A DNA stretch of 64,000 nucleotides, from NCBI GenBank assembly GCA_029931535.1, contig JAQPZY010001436.1, positions 647,001 through 711,000 of the forward strand, written 5' to 3'. Positions 34,320-46,754 of the stretch are shown here, piece after piece (position 1 is the first letter of the stretch; each line of letters opens with the position of its first letter). The notes beneath the pieces were generated by a model that was not told the DNA's origin, searched no databases, and was given only the letters and a program-made list of their open reading frames with translations. This stretch comes from Margaritifera margaritifera. Lineage: Eukaryota; Mollusca; Bivalvia; Unionida; Margaritiferidae. The translations under genes were made by a program, and so were the position numbers.

Positions 34320-34632
34320 TCACTCTATCACAACAAATACAAATTTATTGGAGACTCATTACTGGAGTAAAACCAATATTTAGAATATCAGTTTAAAGGA
34401 GGATCTATTGTCATAAATAATCCAAAACAGTAATTGTGTTAATATCAGGCCACCTGAAAACCTTTACTCTTCTGTTTTCTTCATTTGTAACTTGTTATAG
34501 TTACTGTTTATCTACAAAGGTCTTGTAGTGATTAACGTAAAATGTATATATTGTTTCATAGAACTCATTCCTTGTCATGTCATCAGAGTCAATCTGTTCA
34601 ATGGGAAACCATAACATGTCCACACAACAACC
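34320..34632 (-). CDS. Candidate terminal exon of an unknown host gene
   Basis: The minus strand has an acceptor CATCTTTTAG just before 34,632, then 43 codons and a TAA at 34,501-34,503. The peptide is well mixed in composition (DMLWFPIEQIDSDDMTRNEF ... YVNHYKTFVDKQ). A polyadenylation signal AATAAA (34,343-34,348 on minus) followed by a GT-rich stretch gives a short, typical 3' UTR. The upstream candidate exon (35,881-36,011) ends in phase 0, which fits this exon starting in phase 0. I do not recognise the protein and no earlier exons were securely found. Partial gene at best. Confidence 0.4.
34343..34348 (-). terminator. AATAAA polyadenylation signal
   Basis: Minus-strand AATAAA about 155 bp after the candidate stop codon, with GT-rich sequence (TTTGTATTTGTTGTG) downstream. 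Confidence 0.45.
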
Positions 34633-35212
34633 CTAAAAGATGCTTTCTCAAACTGCACATCACTGTTTGCCTTAAAACTCGACAATAAAATGACTGTTCT
34701 CTGTCAAGCATTATACAATTATCATCATCACATACTAAGTAATTCAGGTTGTGTTCTATGGATTGTGCCATGTTAGAAGGAGGCATTTTCAACTTTTCTC
34801 TCTTATAGTTATCGGAACACTAATTCATTTCCCACTGAACTTAATGTCAGTATATGAAAAAATAAAAATAATTTGTGCATTTGATTGGCATACAAATCAC
34901 ACATGCTTTCATTTATTAGAGAATTTATGTCAGCCTAAAAAGGGCAAGTGTTTCACATTTTGTTTTAGCTTCGTGTTGTTAAAGAAGAGAAATCAGCTGG
35001 TCTGCACCTGATAAATAGTCTCTCAGCAAGAGTTCATATGATATTTTGCCGGTAGGAAATTTAATATAGGGTATCATAATAAAAGCAAATATTGTGTTGT
35101 CAACCATGGTACAGAGACTGGAGTTGTGAAATTAATGATGGAAAATTATTAAATCCATTTACTACTTAATGGGTGCATCTCAAAACATTGAGTTCTATAT
35201 TTAGTATTACAC

Positions 35213-35213
35213 A

Positions 35214-35245
<32 letters not shown>
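35213..35245. repeat. (AC)n microsatellite
   Basis: About 16 AC units in the intron between the candidate exons. Confidence 0.95.
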
Positions 35246-35247
<2 letters not shown>

Positions 35248-35697
35248 CAGCCACCACCACTACCACCACTAGACTGGTTACCTGGCTGTAAAGTAATTAG
35301 TTGTGCGATCCCTATAAGAGAATTTTAATTATACCATAAGTAGCCTTCACCTTTTGTACACAGTGTCTGAACTGATGTAGCAGCCAGAAATGGCATGTTC
35401 TGATTCACAACCAGACCACAATGATAAAGAATTATAGCCTTAGTCATGCATTTCATATAATTGTGTAAGAAGTGTATAAGCTGCATCTGATTTGTTGTTC
35501 ATATCTAAATTGTACTGCCGGAATGCTTTCTAGTTACATACAAACTCAAAAGGACGTATTTGTCAACAGTTTATTTTCCTATGCAGTACTTCTCATAAAT
35601 TAGACACTGTTATAATTGGTTTTATTTATTTCTCCAGAAGGCACTGTCATTTTGTCGTCAGCTATTATTTTGCTGGACTTGTGAAAGGTTGACAATT

Positions 35698-35765
35698 ACT
35701 GACTCTGGGAGATCAGAGATCCCAAATAAACAGTCACTCTCGGAGATCAGATCCCAAATAAACTC
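35698..35765. repeat. ~33-bp tandem duplication
   Basis: Two copies of CTCTGGGAGATCAGAGATCC followed by CAAATAAAC, the second slightly shortened. Non-coding; lies in the candidate intron. Confidence 0.85.
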
Positions 35766-35880
35766 AGTAAAACTTCTCATTTATGTGCACGGCACACAGA
35801 GGAATTTTAAGGTTTGGAATAATTGCAGAAGTGGCTGATGATTTTGTGATTGACATCCTTTGAATCGTCAAGTCTGATAC

Positions 35881-36011
35881 CTTGCAGTGCTCTGTCTTCT
35901 TCCTTAATGGCTTTGGCAATAATGGATCGCTGCTGGTAGATGCCATGCTTGTGTATCTTTCCGCTGACGCACTAGCAGAACCAGAAGTATTGTCCCACCA
36001 TGTGTACACCT
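35881..36011 (-). CDS. Candidate internal exon of an unknown host gene
   Basis: 131-bp exon model on minus. Acceptor TTTTTATTCTTTCCAAG, then AG plus 43 codons (VYTWWDNTSGSASASAERYT ... PLLPKPLRKKTEHCK), and donor CTGCAAG|GTATCAG. It enters in phase 2 and leaves in phase 0. It is more GC-rich than the flanks and not part of any repeat I can see. The Ser/Ala-rich stretch and basic tail suggest a disordered region. It joins in frame to the exon at 34,632. Protein unknown. The same stretch is an uninterrupted minus frame (35,764-36,045), so chance openness plus fortuitous splice sites cannot be excluded. Confidence 0.4.
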
Positions 36012-36060
36012 CTTGGAAAGAATAAAAATCTATTAAATGAATCACTTTAAACTGCTGTAG

Positions 36061-36220
36061 CAGTCACCTCTATATAACAGCCACCTGTATTTTAAAGCCA
36101 GTTAAATTTAGCCCATATTTTAATAATTAAAAAGAAATTCAACCTTTATATAAAGGCCACCTGGTCAGAAATTTAGTTTATCTAGACCCCGTTCGTGGCC
36201 TTTATATACATATCTGACTG
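36061..36220. mobile_element. Short MITE, CAGTCA termini
   Basis: 160 bp with imperfect inverted ends CAGTCACCTCTATATAACAG (left) and CAGTCAGATATGTATATAAA (right, reverse complement). Both continue into GCCAC. TA dinucleotides sit at 36,058-36,059 and 36,221-36,222, suggesting a Tc1/mariner-like TA duplication with one extra G at left. The interior repeats the 'GGCCACCTG' theme. Superfamily tentative. Confidence 0.5.
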
Positions 36221-36649
36221 TAACATAAATTTTGTAACTACTTTTAAATATGATGTACATGTGCATACTATTTAATATTTGTATGATTTTAAAAAAATAG
36301 CTGTAAAAACTATCGGTGCATGCGGATCAGAAATACATATCTTTAGTTGCGTACATGAGTTTGTATACACTGTAAATACCAATTATGTGGATACTTCACC
36401 GTTGGACGGAATCACTTTATTTATAACACTGGCTGCCAAATTATATTGCTTGGCCACTGAAATCAACTCTTGTGACTGTAGCAGTCTCCAAGGCGTAGTT
36501 ATACGATTGGCTGACATTGTTACAGAATTATTTGTGTCAAATGGGAAGTGATACGTGAATTGATATTTCAGCTTTATGGCGTTCCATACCACATCCCTGT
36601 CATTTCATTAAAAAAGCAATACGTTGAACACTCTGAGCTGCACATTGGA

Positions 36650-37090
36650 AAAATTTAGAGTACAACACAGGGAGAAAAAATCATAGGTTCCTTCATGAAA
36701 ATAATTTGATCGCATTTATTTTTTGTTTTAAGAAAAAGAACTCAATCGCAGTTACATAGGTCACCTCGCCAGAGTTCGTAGAAGTATCTAGCAGTCATTT
36801 TCAAAGTCAGTTGTGGTTCAGAATTTAATGAAATTAATGTAAATCACAGAAGCATGAATATTGGTCGCAGTCACCTACTACCGTGCCAAAATTTGGTAAA
36901 TTCAACTAAATTAGAGAGGCAAGGCTGTTGATCGCAGAGCTGCATACAATTATTCAGCTCTCAAGTTATCTACCATGCCCATCATCTAAGGCATGAATTA
37001 AAACAAAAAATTATGGGGAAGTCGAGAAAGCAAGATATTTGGATCACAGGGACCTATTTTGTAGAAGCGCTTTAGTACTTAGACCAATTG
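36650..37090. repeat. Dispersed repeat B, copy 1
   Basis: Shares blocks with 38,400-38,790, 40,440-40,520, 44,680-45,050 and 46,170-46,275. Typical pieces are an 'atacaggggaagataagcatagg'-like opening, 'catgaatattggtcgcagt' plus 'cacctac', 'ggctgttgatcgcagag', and 'ggatcacagggacctatttt' plus 'gtagaagcg'. Non-coding; nature unknown. Confidence 0.6.
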
Positions 37091-38008
37091 CGTTATCCAA
37101 AGATGGCTCTATGCAGAAAAATACTACAAGTGATGGATCACAACCCAGGGTTATAACGAAAAGATTTCATCATGCTGGTGGCAAAAGAGATGGAGAGATA
37201 CCTTTCTTGACCCCTCTTTGGTGAATAAATTTGACAAGACTTGAGCAAACTATGGTATTTACAAATCCGAGAAGATAGAAAGGTGGACATGCAAGGAAAA
37301 ATATATTAGATATGTATACGCTGTTACAGTCAAATAAAAGCTAAATATAAATTCACAACATAACAATAACAATACTGCACAGTTGTAGGAATACTTTCAG
37401 TGATTCTGATTAAAGTAAAACTTGACGCATTACGTGGCAAAGAAGGCATAGGTAATTTAAAATTCCGCTGCATATATATTAGGTGGTGCACGATTTTCTC
37501 GTGTTCTATTTACATAATTTCCCAATTTTCTTTCAAAGTAGACATTATTTTTCATTATAAAAATATATTACAGAGCAAACTCGTAGTCGTGATTGGATTA
37601 TAAAATGCAGTTAACTAGTTCATTTAACCTACAAGAGTTTCAGTCTCCAAGAATCATGCAAGAAGCTTCCAAAGCTTTTCTGAACATAGTTCACAACTGA
37701 TCAAAAGAACTTAGCTGCAAAGCAACACTTTATTTGATGAGAGAGTACTATCAAGGACAAGACTAATTAGAGAAGACTGAGTCTTCCGTACATTGTCGCT
37801 TGCGGTTGTTTACAATCCAGATCCTTTCCAATTTTTCTTCGTTAAGAATGAGATCATAATAACTATTCAAAATAATAATTCCACCCGCTTATTATTTTAA
37901 ATATAAAAAGAGCATATGACCGACGACAATTTTCCACTTCGGATTCCGTTTTGCCGAGTGAAGATGCGTTTGAATGCTCTTTAGTAGCTTGTGTGACGAA
38001 TTTCTTTC

Positions 38009-38067
38009 AAGATTGCTTAATAATTCAGTCCTAGGGACTTTAAGATTGCTTACTGATTCAGTCCTAG
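38009..38067. repeat. 33-bp tandem duplication
   Basis: AAGATTGCTTAATAATTCAG plus TCCTAG is repeated at 38,042 with small changes. Confidence 0.85.
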
Positions 38068-38266
38068 TGTTGCTCTAAAACAAATAGCTGAGATAAAGCT
38101 TACTATGGATCTAAAAGGGCGGTTAGGTTGTTGTTGCAACTAATACAAAAGAATGTGTTCATAACTTGTTCATTTATATTTTAACACATAAATAAGTTGC
38201 ATGTGATTTTCGCATCCTGAATTCTATTTGACAGAGACATCTTCTTTCCTCTTGACAGGTATAATG

Positions 38267-38406
38267 GCTATTAGAACCTGGAATGCAGAGTATTGGGAAA
38301 TTGAGTATCATTGCTATTGGAACCCGGAATACAGAGGATTGGAAAACTGAGGTAGCAAGGCTATTGGAATCCGGAATGCAGAGGATTGGGAAATTGAAAG
38401 TGCAAT
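38267..38406. repeat. 46-bp tandem repeat, 3 copies
   Basis: Units begin GCTATTRGAACCYGGAATGC at 38,267, 38,313 and 38,360 (46- and 47-bp spacing). The array is at the left edge of dispersed repeat B copy 2. Confidence 0.9.
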
Positions 38407-38790
38407 ACATGGGAGGATAAGCATTGGTTAATTCATTAAGACAATATGATTGGATTCTAAAACAAGAATTGTTTTGAAATTACATAAATTGCATCAGTAA
38501 GCATGTATAATTCTCCAACAGCCCTTGTTAACACGTTGTCCTTCAGAATGTGCTAAATAGATCTAAATCGTAGAAACATGAAGATACTGTAGGTCAGAGT
38601 TACCCACGTTCGTGGCAATGCTGATGAACGCGCAGAGATGACCAAATAACTCGGCTCTATTTCTCTACCATAACCATTATCTGAGTGATGATTTAAACAC
38701 AAAATTAACACAAGCCAGCAGAACAAGGGATGTCAGAGTCATGTTTTTTTGTACAAGCGTAGTACTGAAGCAAATACATTCCCCGATAAT
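38400..38790. repeat. Dispersed repeat B, copy 2
   Basis: Matches 36,650-37,090 and 44,680-45,050. Includes 'taccataaccattatctgag', identical but for one base to 44,947-44,963 ('ccataaccattatctga'). A related but shorter opening block is at 40,440-40,520. Confidence 0.6.
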
Positions 38791-39539
38791 GGCTTCACTG
38801 AGAGAAATGGGTAGATATGGCGAAACATAATTTAGTTTGGTTGGTTTAAATGATATTTTATTTACAAACTGAACACAATCAAGTGAGTTACATAATAATG
38901 TGTGTATACTTAACTATTGAGAATTTAGCAACAAGTAGACATATCATGTAGAAATATCTCCTCGGTAGGTCCATATATGCAGTTCATATCCATTTCTAAC
39001 TGATATGCTTTAAAGTGTTAGGTTAGGACAGTAATCATCGTCCATGAGAACATAAGAATTTGTGAATGACGAAACACAAAAGTAAAGCAAGAAGGAGCAC
39101 AAGTTCATAGTAGGAAAAAAAAAGAAGATTTTTACTTAAAGTAGAATTAACTTCAAATTTATCTAATTACTATCTTGGCATTATTATGAAAAGTTTTGTT
39201 TGCTATGAAAAGGCGTTGGACCACAATAAACATCTATCTATTTTCCAGAAAAGACAATAGGTGATTACCATGCAATAAAATATCAATATTTCTGTTAAGA
39301 TATATTATATTGATGGTGTTATCTGAATGTTGAATATTTCTAACAGTAAACTAGATAGTGAGAAACAATTTTAGATTGGCCACATGTGAATGAGTCAGAG
39401 TCCGTAAGATAATTAGAAAAGAAACCAAACCAGATAAAAGTCCAGTGAACTACACCCTCTTCTTAGTCTAGCAGGCAAGATTTGACCTTGGTGGGTACCG
39501 TATAAAATATTTAGGAAGGTAATTCAAATCGCTATTTAG

Positions 39540-40120
39540 TTACCACTTGAACATGTAAAGAAATTGGCTAGATATGTATATTCTGAGAGGAGATTCCACA
39601 ACTTGACTGCTGCTGGTACGAATGAGGAATAATACAAATTAGTTCAGCAATAAGGCACATGCAAATTGCTATTGTTAATTAATTCTCTATTTGTAATTTG
39701 TGTAACATGACCGCGAACTAAAGCGTGAAGAAAAGGAGTATTATTATGTTCAAATTTAAAGAACGTTGTCATAGTGTGCTTACAGCGCGAACGAGTTGGA
39801 TTTCCCATCAAAACTTTTCTTGCTGAATCTGATCTAGTGGTTCCAGTAACGATACGTCCGGTTTCAATCTGAATAATGCAATTATCCCAAACGATGTCAG
39901 TATATGGTAATAATGGTGTAATGTGTGCAAAAAGTATAATTTTCCAATGATTTCCTCTCCAATTTATAGCAGAGTCCTCGTAAGATACGATCTATTTGTC
40001 AAGCCTGTTGAATACTTTTAATTATATGAATGTGCCAAAGACACTTGTTGTCAAAATGTGAACCGAAAAGTTTATGATACTTTACTTCTTGGAATAATAT
40101 ATTGCTCAAAAACATTCGTG
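39540..40120 (-). pseudogene. LINE C-terminal remnant
   Basis: The minus strand reads, with breaks, HFDNKCLWHIHIIKSIQQA, a spacer, RGLCYKLERKSLENYTF, then GRIVTGTTRSDSARKVL, RCKHTMTTFFKFEHNNTPFL, and YYSSFVPAAVKLWNLLSEYT. This is the post-RT layout of many invertebrate LINEs (W..HI..I..K, RL.YKLDRKSLE, ARIVTG.T, SF.P..V.LWN.L). No RT core is present. The clade probably differs from the I/Nimb family at 51-62 kb. Confidence 0.7.
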
Positions 40121-40439
40121 GATGATATGACTTTAAATAGGAGTTTAATTCAAGTTGTCACCAAGTTGGTTTCAAGCAATTGCAGACATAGCTCCTTTGA
40201 AACCTCTGCGTTGAGTAATTCATAGAGACTAGTAAAATATAGTTAAAATACGCAAAGTAGGAGAGGATGAGATGCGATGAGAAAATATCAAGATAGTTGT
40301 ATGCTCTTACGTTTATACCTGGTCGCCTCTGTCGTGAGAAAACACTGCCCGTTTCAACTAAACAGATAGAAAATATGCGTAACATTTGATGAATATATAT
40401 TTATATTCTAATATGACGACAGATAATTTGCAATATATA

Positions 40440-40520
40440 CAGTACAATACAGGGGAAGATAAGCATAGGCTTATGTATGAAACTTATTTGCTCTCATTTA
40501 CTGTCATTTTAATCTGTGGT
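40440..40520. repeat. Dispersed repeat B, short piece
   Basis: 'gtacaatacaggggaagata' followed by 'agcatagg' resembles 36,660-36,700 and 38,400-38,430. Confidence 0.45.
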
Positions 40521-41859
40521 TGTTTTCTAGACTAAAAATTAAATTGTGAGTTCATAACTGGCGTCGCCGAAGTATGAGGTAATCTCCAACAGCAATTAAG
40601 TCAATCTCATTTAAGTTTGTCAAACAGTGTTGTCTATGTTTAGCAGTTGATACGTTAATATTCCATACTGTATGTTGCTATCTTTTTTGTTTTTCTGAAA
40701 TAACATGATATATTTTATCGTTCAAACGCAGTGTCGTCTTAAAAAGTATCTGTAAAAATTACCTCCAATTAAACTATAAGTTACCGCATCTTGAATGAAT
40801 CGTATTCCATTATTTTGTCAGACGCATAGATACTAAAGGATTCACAAGAGTCAATCAAATATATTTCTTAAAAAAAAAATCCCCTAATGAGATGGAATTT
40901 TAATGTCGCTGTTTTCTTAGATTCCTCGATAAATTGGGTCGAACCTTGGTAAATTATAAACTTAAATCTATACCTACAAATCAAAATAACAAAAACAATC
41001 AATGAGTTGTATTATTCTCGCAAAAAAAAATAAAATAGAAAATATTCGATATAATAGCCGTACGGGTATTTTGTTGCCATTGAAATGTTTGAAAGCAATG
41101 GACAAAATGAAACCAAACGGGTCTTTGTGGTAAAAATGTAAGGAAACTCTCAACCAAAGAGACATTATCCCATTAGGTCCATTCCATTTGTTATGAAAAT
41201 GTCATAGATATGCAACATGGCGAATTGGTATAAGCCACAAAATAAATATGTATATTGTAAATTCTTCCGTTATTATTCCTCCGTTGTGTTAAAATTTAAT
41301 CCGAAACCACTTTTTCTTTGTGCACTGTTTGTTTCTTGTCATGTGACTTACGGGGCGGTAATCTTTGGAAGGTAAGAGCTTTTAATCAGTAAATGTAAGT
41401 TTTGTATCATAAAAAAACGTCATACAAACATTCGCTATATATTCTAGAAGACGGTAAAATCATACAAGTAACTGATAATAGCGTGAACTCTCGACGAAAC
41501 ATATTGCTTACATATTAACATATGGTACATATTCCGGCTTCTGTTCATATTTGTGACTTTACCGGTGTTAAGGCAGATTATATTATACTGAAAAAGTATG
41601 CTATGAACAAACGGAGACATCACGATATCTCTGTTACAGTTTAGGTCTGCACCTTACGGAACAAAGCTCATTTCAATGACTATTTCACCAAATTTGCTTG
41701 CGATAACATAGTGAAACAGTAGAATCTTTATCAATGATAATGAACCTACATTATTTTTTCAGATTTACCCGAGTTAGTTTGTACTGATATTTTTACTTGA
41801 ACTAAACACAATATATAAATATGGGAATTGTCTATGTAAATTCAAAATTCCTGATGTTC

Positions 41860-44080
41860 TTCTGTAGGTATACGTGCCGCACAGACACAGAGAAGGAAAG
41901 AAACAGAAGAATGGTGAACTATACACGGAAATTGAAAGACAGCGGAAAAAAGACTTATATTCCTTCACACGATCTCTCAAGTAGTGCTACAAAAAAAATA
42001 TATATGAAGAACAGAGTCATAACACGGCACTACAGGAAAAGAAAAAACAAACGTGATATTCGGTTAAAAACAATCAACATTCCTCAACTCTTCAAACAGA
42101 CAACAACAATAACCTTTTGCAACAAAAATTCAGTTTTCCATATAAGGCAAAAGGCAGTCAAGCTCGCATGAAGAAGTCAAGTACTAGAAAGTTAAAAGAC
42201 ATAAAATAACAGAAATTGGAAAACATGAAACTGAGAAGAAAATAATCGGCCCAGATGAGGCAAACCCAAAGGGAAAAAAAACAAACAGCGGTCAGATTTG
42301 CCTTTAAGCAAAGCTAATCGAGACCTTAGAGAAGCCAAAATTGTGAAAACAAACTCAAAACCTTTACACAAAAATCTTGTCTTTTTCTATTCACCAACCA
42401 GAGAAATGAAAGGAAGCAGCCAGAACTACAAATTTAAGTAAAACACAAAGCAATCTTTGGGATGATTGATAAGTGGGAAAAGTACAGGTTACTTAGGAAA
42501 ACAGCAAAAGAAACGGGTCTAAACAGGAACCAATTAGCACAGCTCAAACCAAAGTTTTCAAGGAAAAGAAACCCATCACACCGTTAAAAGAGCAAAGCCA
42601 ATGCAAAGAAGCCATCATACATTTTCTTGAGAGGAGCGACAATAGTACCACAATGCCAAACAAGAAGGAAGCAAGGCCAAGCCGCAACGCGTACTGAATG
42701 ACTCAGACAATATCTATGAAAAGTTCCGCCTTGAAAATCCTCGCTTATGGTCAGTAAAGCAACTTTTTACAAATGTCGTCCCGACAATATTCTACCTGTG
42801 TCGTTTACAGCGACACGAGCATGATTGTGTATCTTACATCAGAACGTTGCTCTTTTGACCAGTGGGCTTGGAGCAAACATGTAAAGAGCTGATGGAGGTT
42901 TGGATATATTTTATGAGGATCACATAAATGAGGATTAGTTTTAAATGGTTGATACCATTAATAAAACTCAATTTTCCCTCCGTAAATGGAAGCGTATGGA
43001 CATTTCAGGTAAAAACAAACAATTTGCTTGGTGAACTCTGATATATCAAGGAAGAGTTCAAACAAGAACAAATTACCAGTGATTAAGTGTTTTGCGAGCA
43101 TGTTAAAATGGCAACCAGTATGGTGAGATGAATCGACTGAAGGAAAACTTATCAGACGGTCATGTCGTTGTTCAGCTTGAGTTTGTAAAAAGTATACATG
43201 CACAACATACGATGAGGTCCAGTCTACTTGCTGAATAAGAACATTCACAATTCAGCCTGTAGTAGCATACTACAAGGATGTTGCCTCTGGCAAACTGACA
43301 CACAACTCATTTGCTGTTATTTCTGTCGAGTTGTTACACAACGCATATCCAATATTTGCATTCCAGAAGAAAGTAGTACTAATTTTGCATGAGCTCATTT
43401 CAGGTATGACTTTCATTTATTACATTTCCGTCAGTTTCACTTCTTAAAACTGCAACAAAAGTATGTTTAATGTTCTGGCAGAGCATGCAAACCTTTTTAT
43501 TGTTTCAGCCAGTTGATCGTAATTAGAAGCAGGACACAGAAAGAGGCCATGCCATGGAATTGACTCTAAAGTTAAAAAGGCTTTATGGCGCTGTGAAACG
43601 TCAAAAACATATGGTTCAAGATGCCGAAGTTTTTATCATTGAACAAATGATACATAATCTGCAGAGTCTGTCTTTGTCCAAGATCAAGCTCACATCATCA
43701 GAGGGAAAAAATCTCTTTTTTTGAGAAATACTTTTTTTTATGGCAAACTTTCTCTTCAATCTGTGTGTGAAGGTTGTATGCTTACTTCAATCAAAGCTCA
43801 GTGGAAAATAATAACCAAAAATGGTGTAAATGAAATACTAAGTTACAATGCGGATGAATAGGTAGCTGCCATGCATGTGAGTAGCATGCTGGAAAAATCA
43901 TTGAAGTTGACCCAGATGTCCAAATCTCTTTCATGATGAGGAGTGATGTCAGAGGAACTCAAACTTTAATTTCCTGTTCTGTAAGTTGACGAAATGCACC
44001 CAAATGGACTAACATTCACGTTACTTATTCAAAGTGTAAATAATATCGTCCAGATGGGAACTGCTTATGATATGTAATCG
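41860..44080 (+). pseudogene. Large DDE-like element protein, decayed full-length copy
   Basis: Frame-hopping on plus gives one protein family in order. A basic N-terminus (TEKERNRRMVNYTRKLKDSG, 41,875-41,940). LERSDNSTTMPNKKEAR (about 42,630). LNDSDNIYEKFRLENPRLWS (about 42,695-42,755). DEVQST then VVAYYKDVASGKLTHNSFAV (about 43,210-43,330). ISVSFTS and NKSMFNVLAEHANLF (43,425-43,500). RPCHGIDSKVKKALWRC (about 43,545). KHMVQDAEVF. A C-terminal GKIIEVDPDVQISFMMRSDV (about 43,890). The family, common in mollusc and cnidarian genomes as I recall, normally has DFAENY, SDSPTSQYRNK and GKGPCDG blocks. Here SDSPTSQ reads SVSFTS-stop, so an acidic residue is lost. The superfamily name is not known to me. 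Ends and target duplication not found. Confidence 0.65.
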
Positions 44081-45826
44081 TGCAACATTGAATGAAAATT
44101 AATTATTGACAGTGTTCCCCATTGACTTGAAAATGTGGAATTAAATTTTATGAATTATTGTCATTTAGATGACTTTTCATATTTTACAGCACTGATGCTG
44201 AATAAAGGCCGAGCTTTCATATTAATTTATCTTATCCTGAATTAGATCACATGTTTCTGTCAAACATGATTCCTCCATTGCATTATGGTGTTATTAATAT
44301 AATTGAGATATAAAACATGGTAGCTTATATATCTCTTAATAATATTTCATTTTCTGAACAGATAACCACTCTGCTAGCAATATAACAGCTGAGTTTTACC
44401 AGATGATCCCTAACAATGTTTTTATTAGTGTTCCGAAATATTGCTTAATTAAAATACAGCAAGTAAAGTTCTTGTATCTGAACGTTTTATTTTGTCAAAC
44501 CATAATTACATTATATAAACAACCCTGTATTATCAAATGCATAGTTTATATTTCCAAGAATTTGATCATTCAGGACAATCCCTTTATGAAATTCTGTAAA
44601 ACAATGAACATCACAGAGGTTCATTTTTTGTGCATTCTAATGACTCAAAATGCCATAGTTTCATGAGACTGACATAATTATCAACATCAGCTAGCATTTA
44701 TTATTTGCTTAATTCGCATAAAACAGAAAAATGAATATGAGTCTCAGTTGCCTACTTTGGTCGAATTGTTGTTGTACGCAGAGACTCACACAATAGTTTG
44801 GCTTTATTTCTCTTCATTTGACTATTATCAGAAATATGAATTAAAAGACAAAATTAACGAAAGCCAACAAAAGCAGAAATTTTGGCCACATGACAAGGCT
44901 GTTGTATGCGGAGAGATGCACTCAGTATTGTGGTGCTATTCTTCTTCCATAACCATTATCTGATATATGACAATTACGAAAGCCAATAGCAGAGAATTGG
45001 GTCACATTGACCTATTATATGGAAACGTAAATTTAATACTTACGCAGGTACGCTACACAATAATGGTTCTGTACCGAGAAAGAAGTGATAAAGGAGGAGA
45101 ATAAGGTTCTTTGTTTAGGAGCTTATGTCAAAAATGTAAAGATATTCCCGTATTATATCAACAGGATTATCTCATGTACTTTCTAAAGTAGGCAACTTTA
45201 GAAACTCGTGATGTTGTTTAAATTATAACAGGATGTGATTTACAAAAACAAACCCCACCACATAACAAGAGAAACTTAATTATCCGTGCCTGATTCGTTT
45301 TTTCGAATGAAAAATACAATGGAATTACTTTTAATTGCTCGTTTGATATAAGTTTTTTAATCGTTGATTACGCGGTCCATCTAAGGGCCTTGGTGTTATC
45401 AGGAACAAAAAGTTATTATGCCGAAGTTTGTTTATTTCCGATGATAAATAGAGAATTATACGTACAAAGTCACATGGGATTTTTGCTATTACTGAGATAA
45501 AGCTTTTGTTGTCGACAGTGACAGCAAGACATATATCTATATGTTGACGTTTAGACAATCTTATGGTAATCTTGCTATTTTAGGACTGATTTATCTAAAC
45601 AAAGTGAAGAACGTAATTGAAGCTTGTTGTGGTTCAGTGGGATCTGTCTTGTTTACAACACACAAAACAGGTAAGACTGTGTTCATACTCGTTCATTTAT
45701 GTTTCAACGCCTGATAATATTGCTCGAGGTTTATGTACCTGAAATAGTCTCATGTCTCCTTTTACTTTTGACATGGCTTTTGAAGTCTTGCCTGTCGAAC
45801 ACTGGAAAACTGTATAGTGAAATACA

Positions 45827-45866
<40 letters not shown>

Positions 45867-46754
45867 TATAAAATTATAGGCATCATCAATGGATTGCCTC
45901 ACACGCGCGTGGTTGTACTACAAACTTCAAAGACTGGCATGCAGTAACAATATTCATATAATCCGGTGCCAGGTTCTTTTGAACATTGTAAGCACGTGAG
46001 AACTGATTTATTGTATTTTACTCTTTCTTAAAGAATTAACTATTTGAGTTTTTCAAGTAAAGTTAGAGGGGACACGAAGCGTAGGTACCTTAATAATAAT
46101 AATGCATTTTAGGTACGATTTTTGTTGCTGAAAAAAATTGGGAATTACTAACTTCCTCGTAGAAATATGTAGCAATCTATAACAGCAATTATGAACATCA
46201 GTTGGCATGCAATATTCGCAGAATTCATCTAAATCAAAGAAACATGAATAAGGGTTATAGTTACCTACCTTTTGCAAAAGTTAAAATAATGCTCTGTTTA
46301 TCTGTTTACATTATTATATGTTTCTGAAATATGTGGTATGAATATGTTGAGTGAATCGAAAGTGTTCAAATTATTTTTTGTAGGTGTGTTCTTATCCGAA
46401 ACAAACATACTGTTGTACTAGGAGAATTATGTTGTTTTGTATATGATAAAATTTACCAAGTATTGGCTAAAAGTTACAAAAGAGAAATGAATTTCGAGAT
46501 GCAAACGCATGGTATATTATGTCGAAGCTATTGGATGAATTTAGTGAGGATAACATGAGCTACTCATGTTAAAACTATCTTATTTAGATTAGGATTTGGT
46601 GATGTATGGTTACAGCAAGTGTGGGAGAAAAAATAATATTTCTTCGAACTGTGAAAGATACATTAATATGCATTGATTTTCAGACTTGCCAATTTGCGAT
46701 AAATGAGAATGGTAAGTTACATTTATACATTATCGTGAAAACAGGTTTAAATTT
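44081..46754. repeat. Dispersed repeat B copies 3 and 4; otherwise no gene
   Basis: 44,680-45,050 and 46,170-46,275 belong to dispersed repeat B ('atgaatatgagtctcagttg' plus 'cctac'; 'catgaataagggttatagtt' plus 'acctac'). (TAA)n lies at 45,826-45,864. Frames between are short and unrecognised. Confidence 0.5.

Noticed and set aside
42958..43248. A minus-strand 96-codon gene
   Set aside because: It is antisense to the DDE-like pseudogene, which explains the sequence better.
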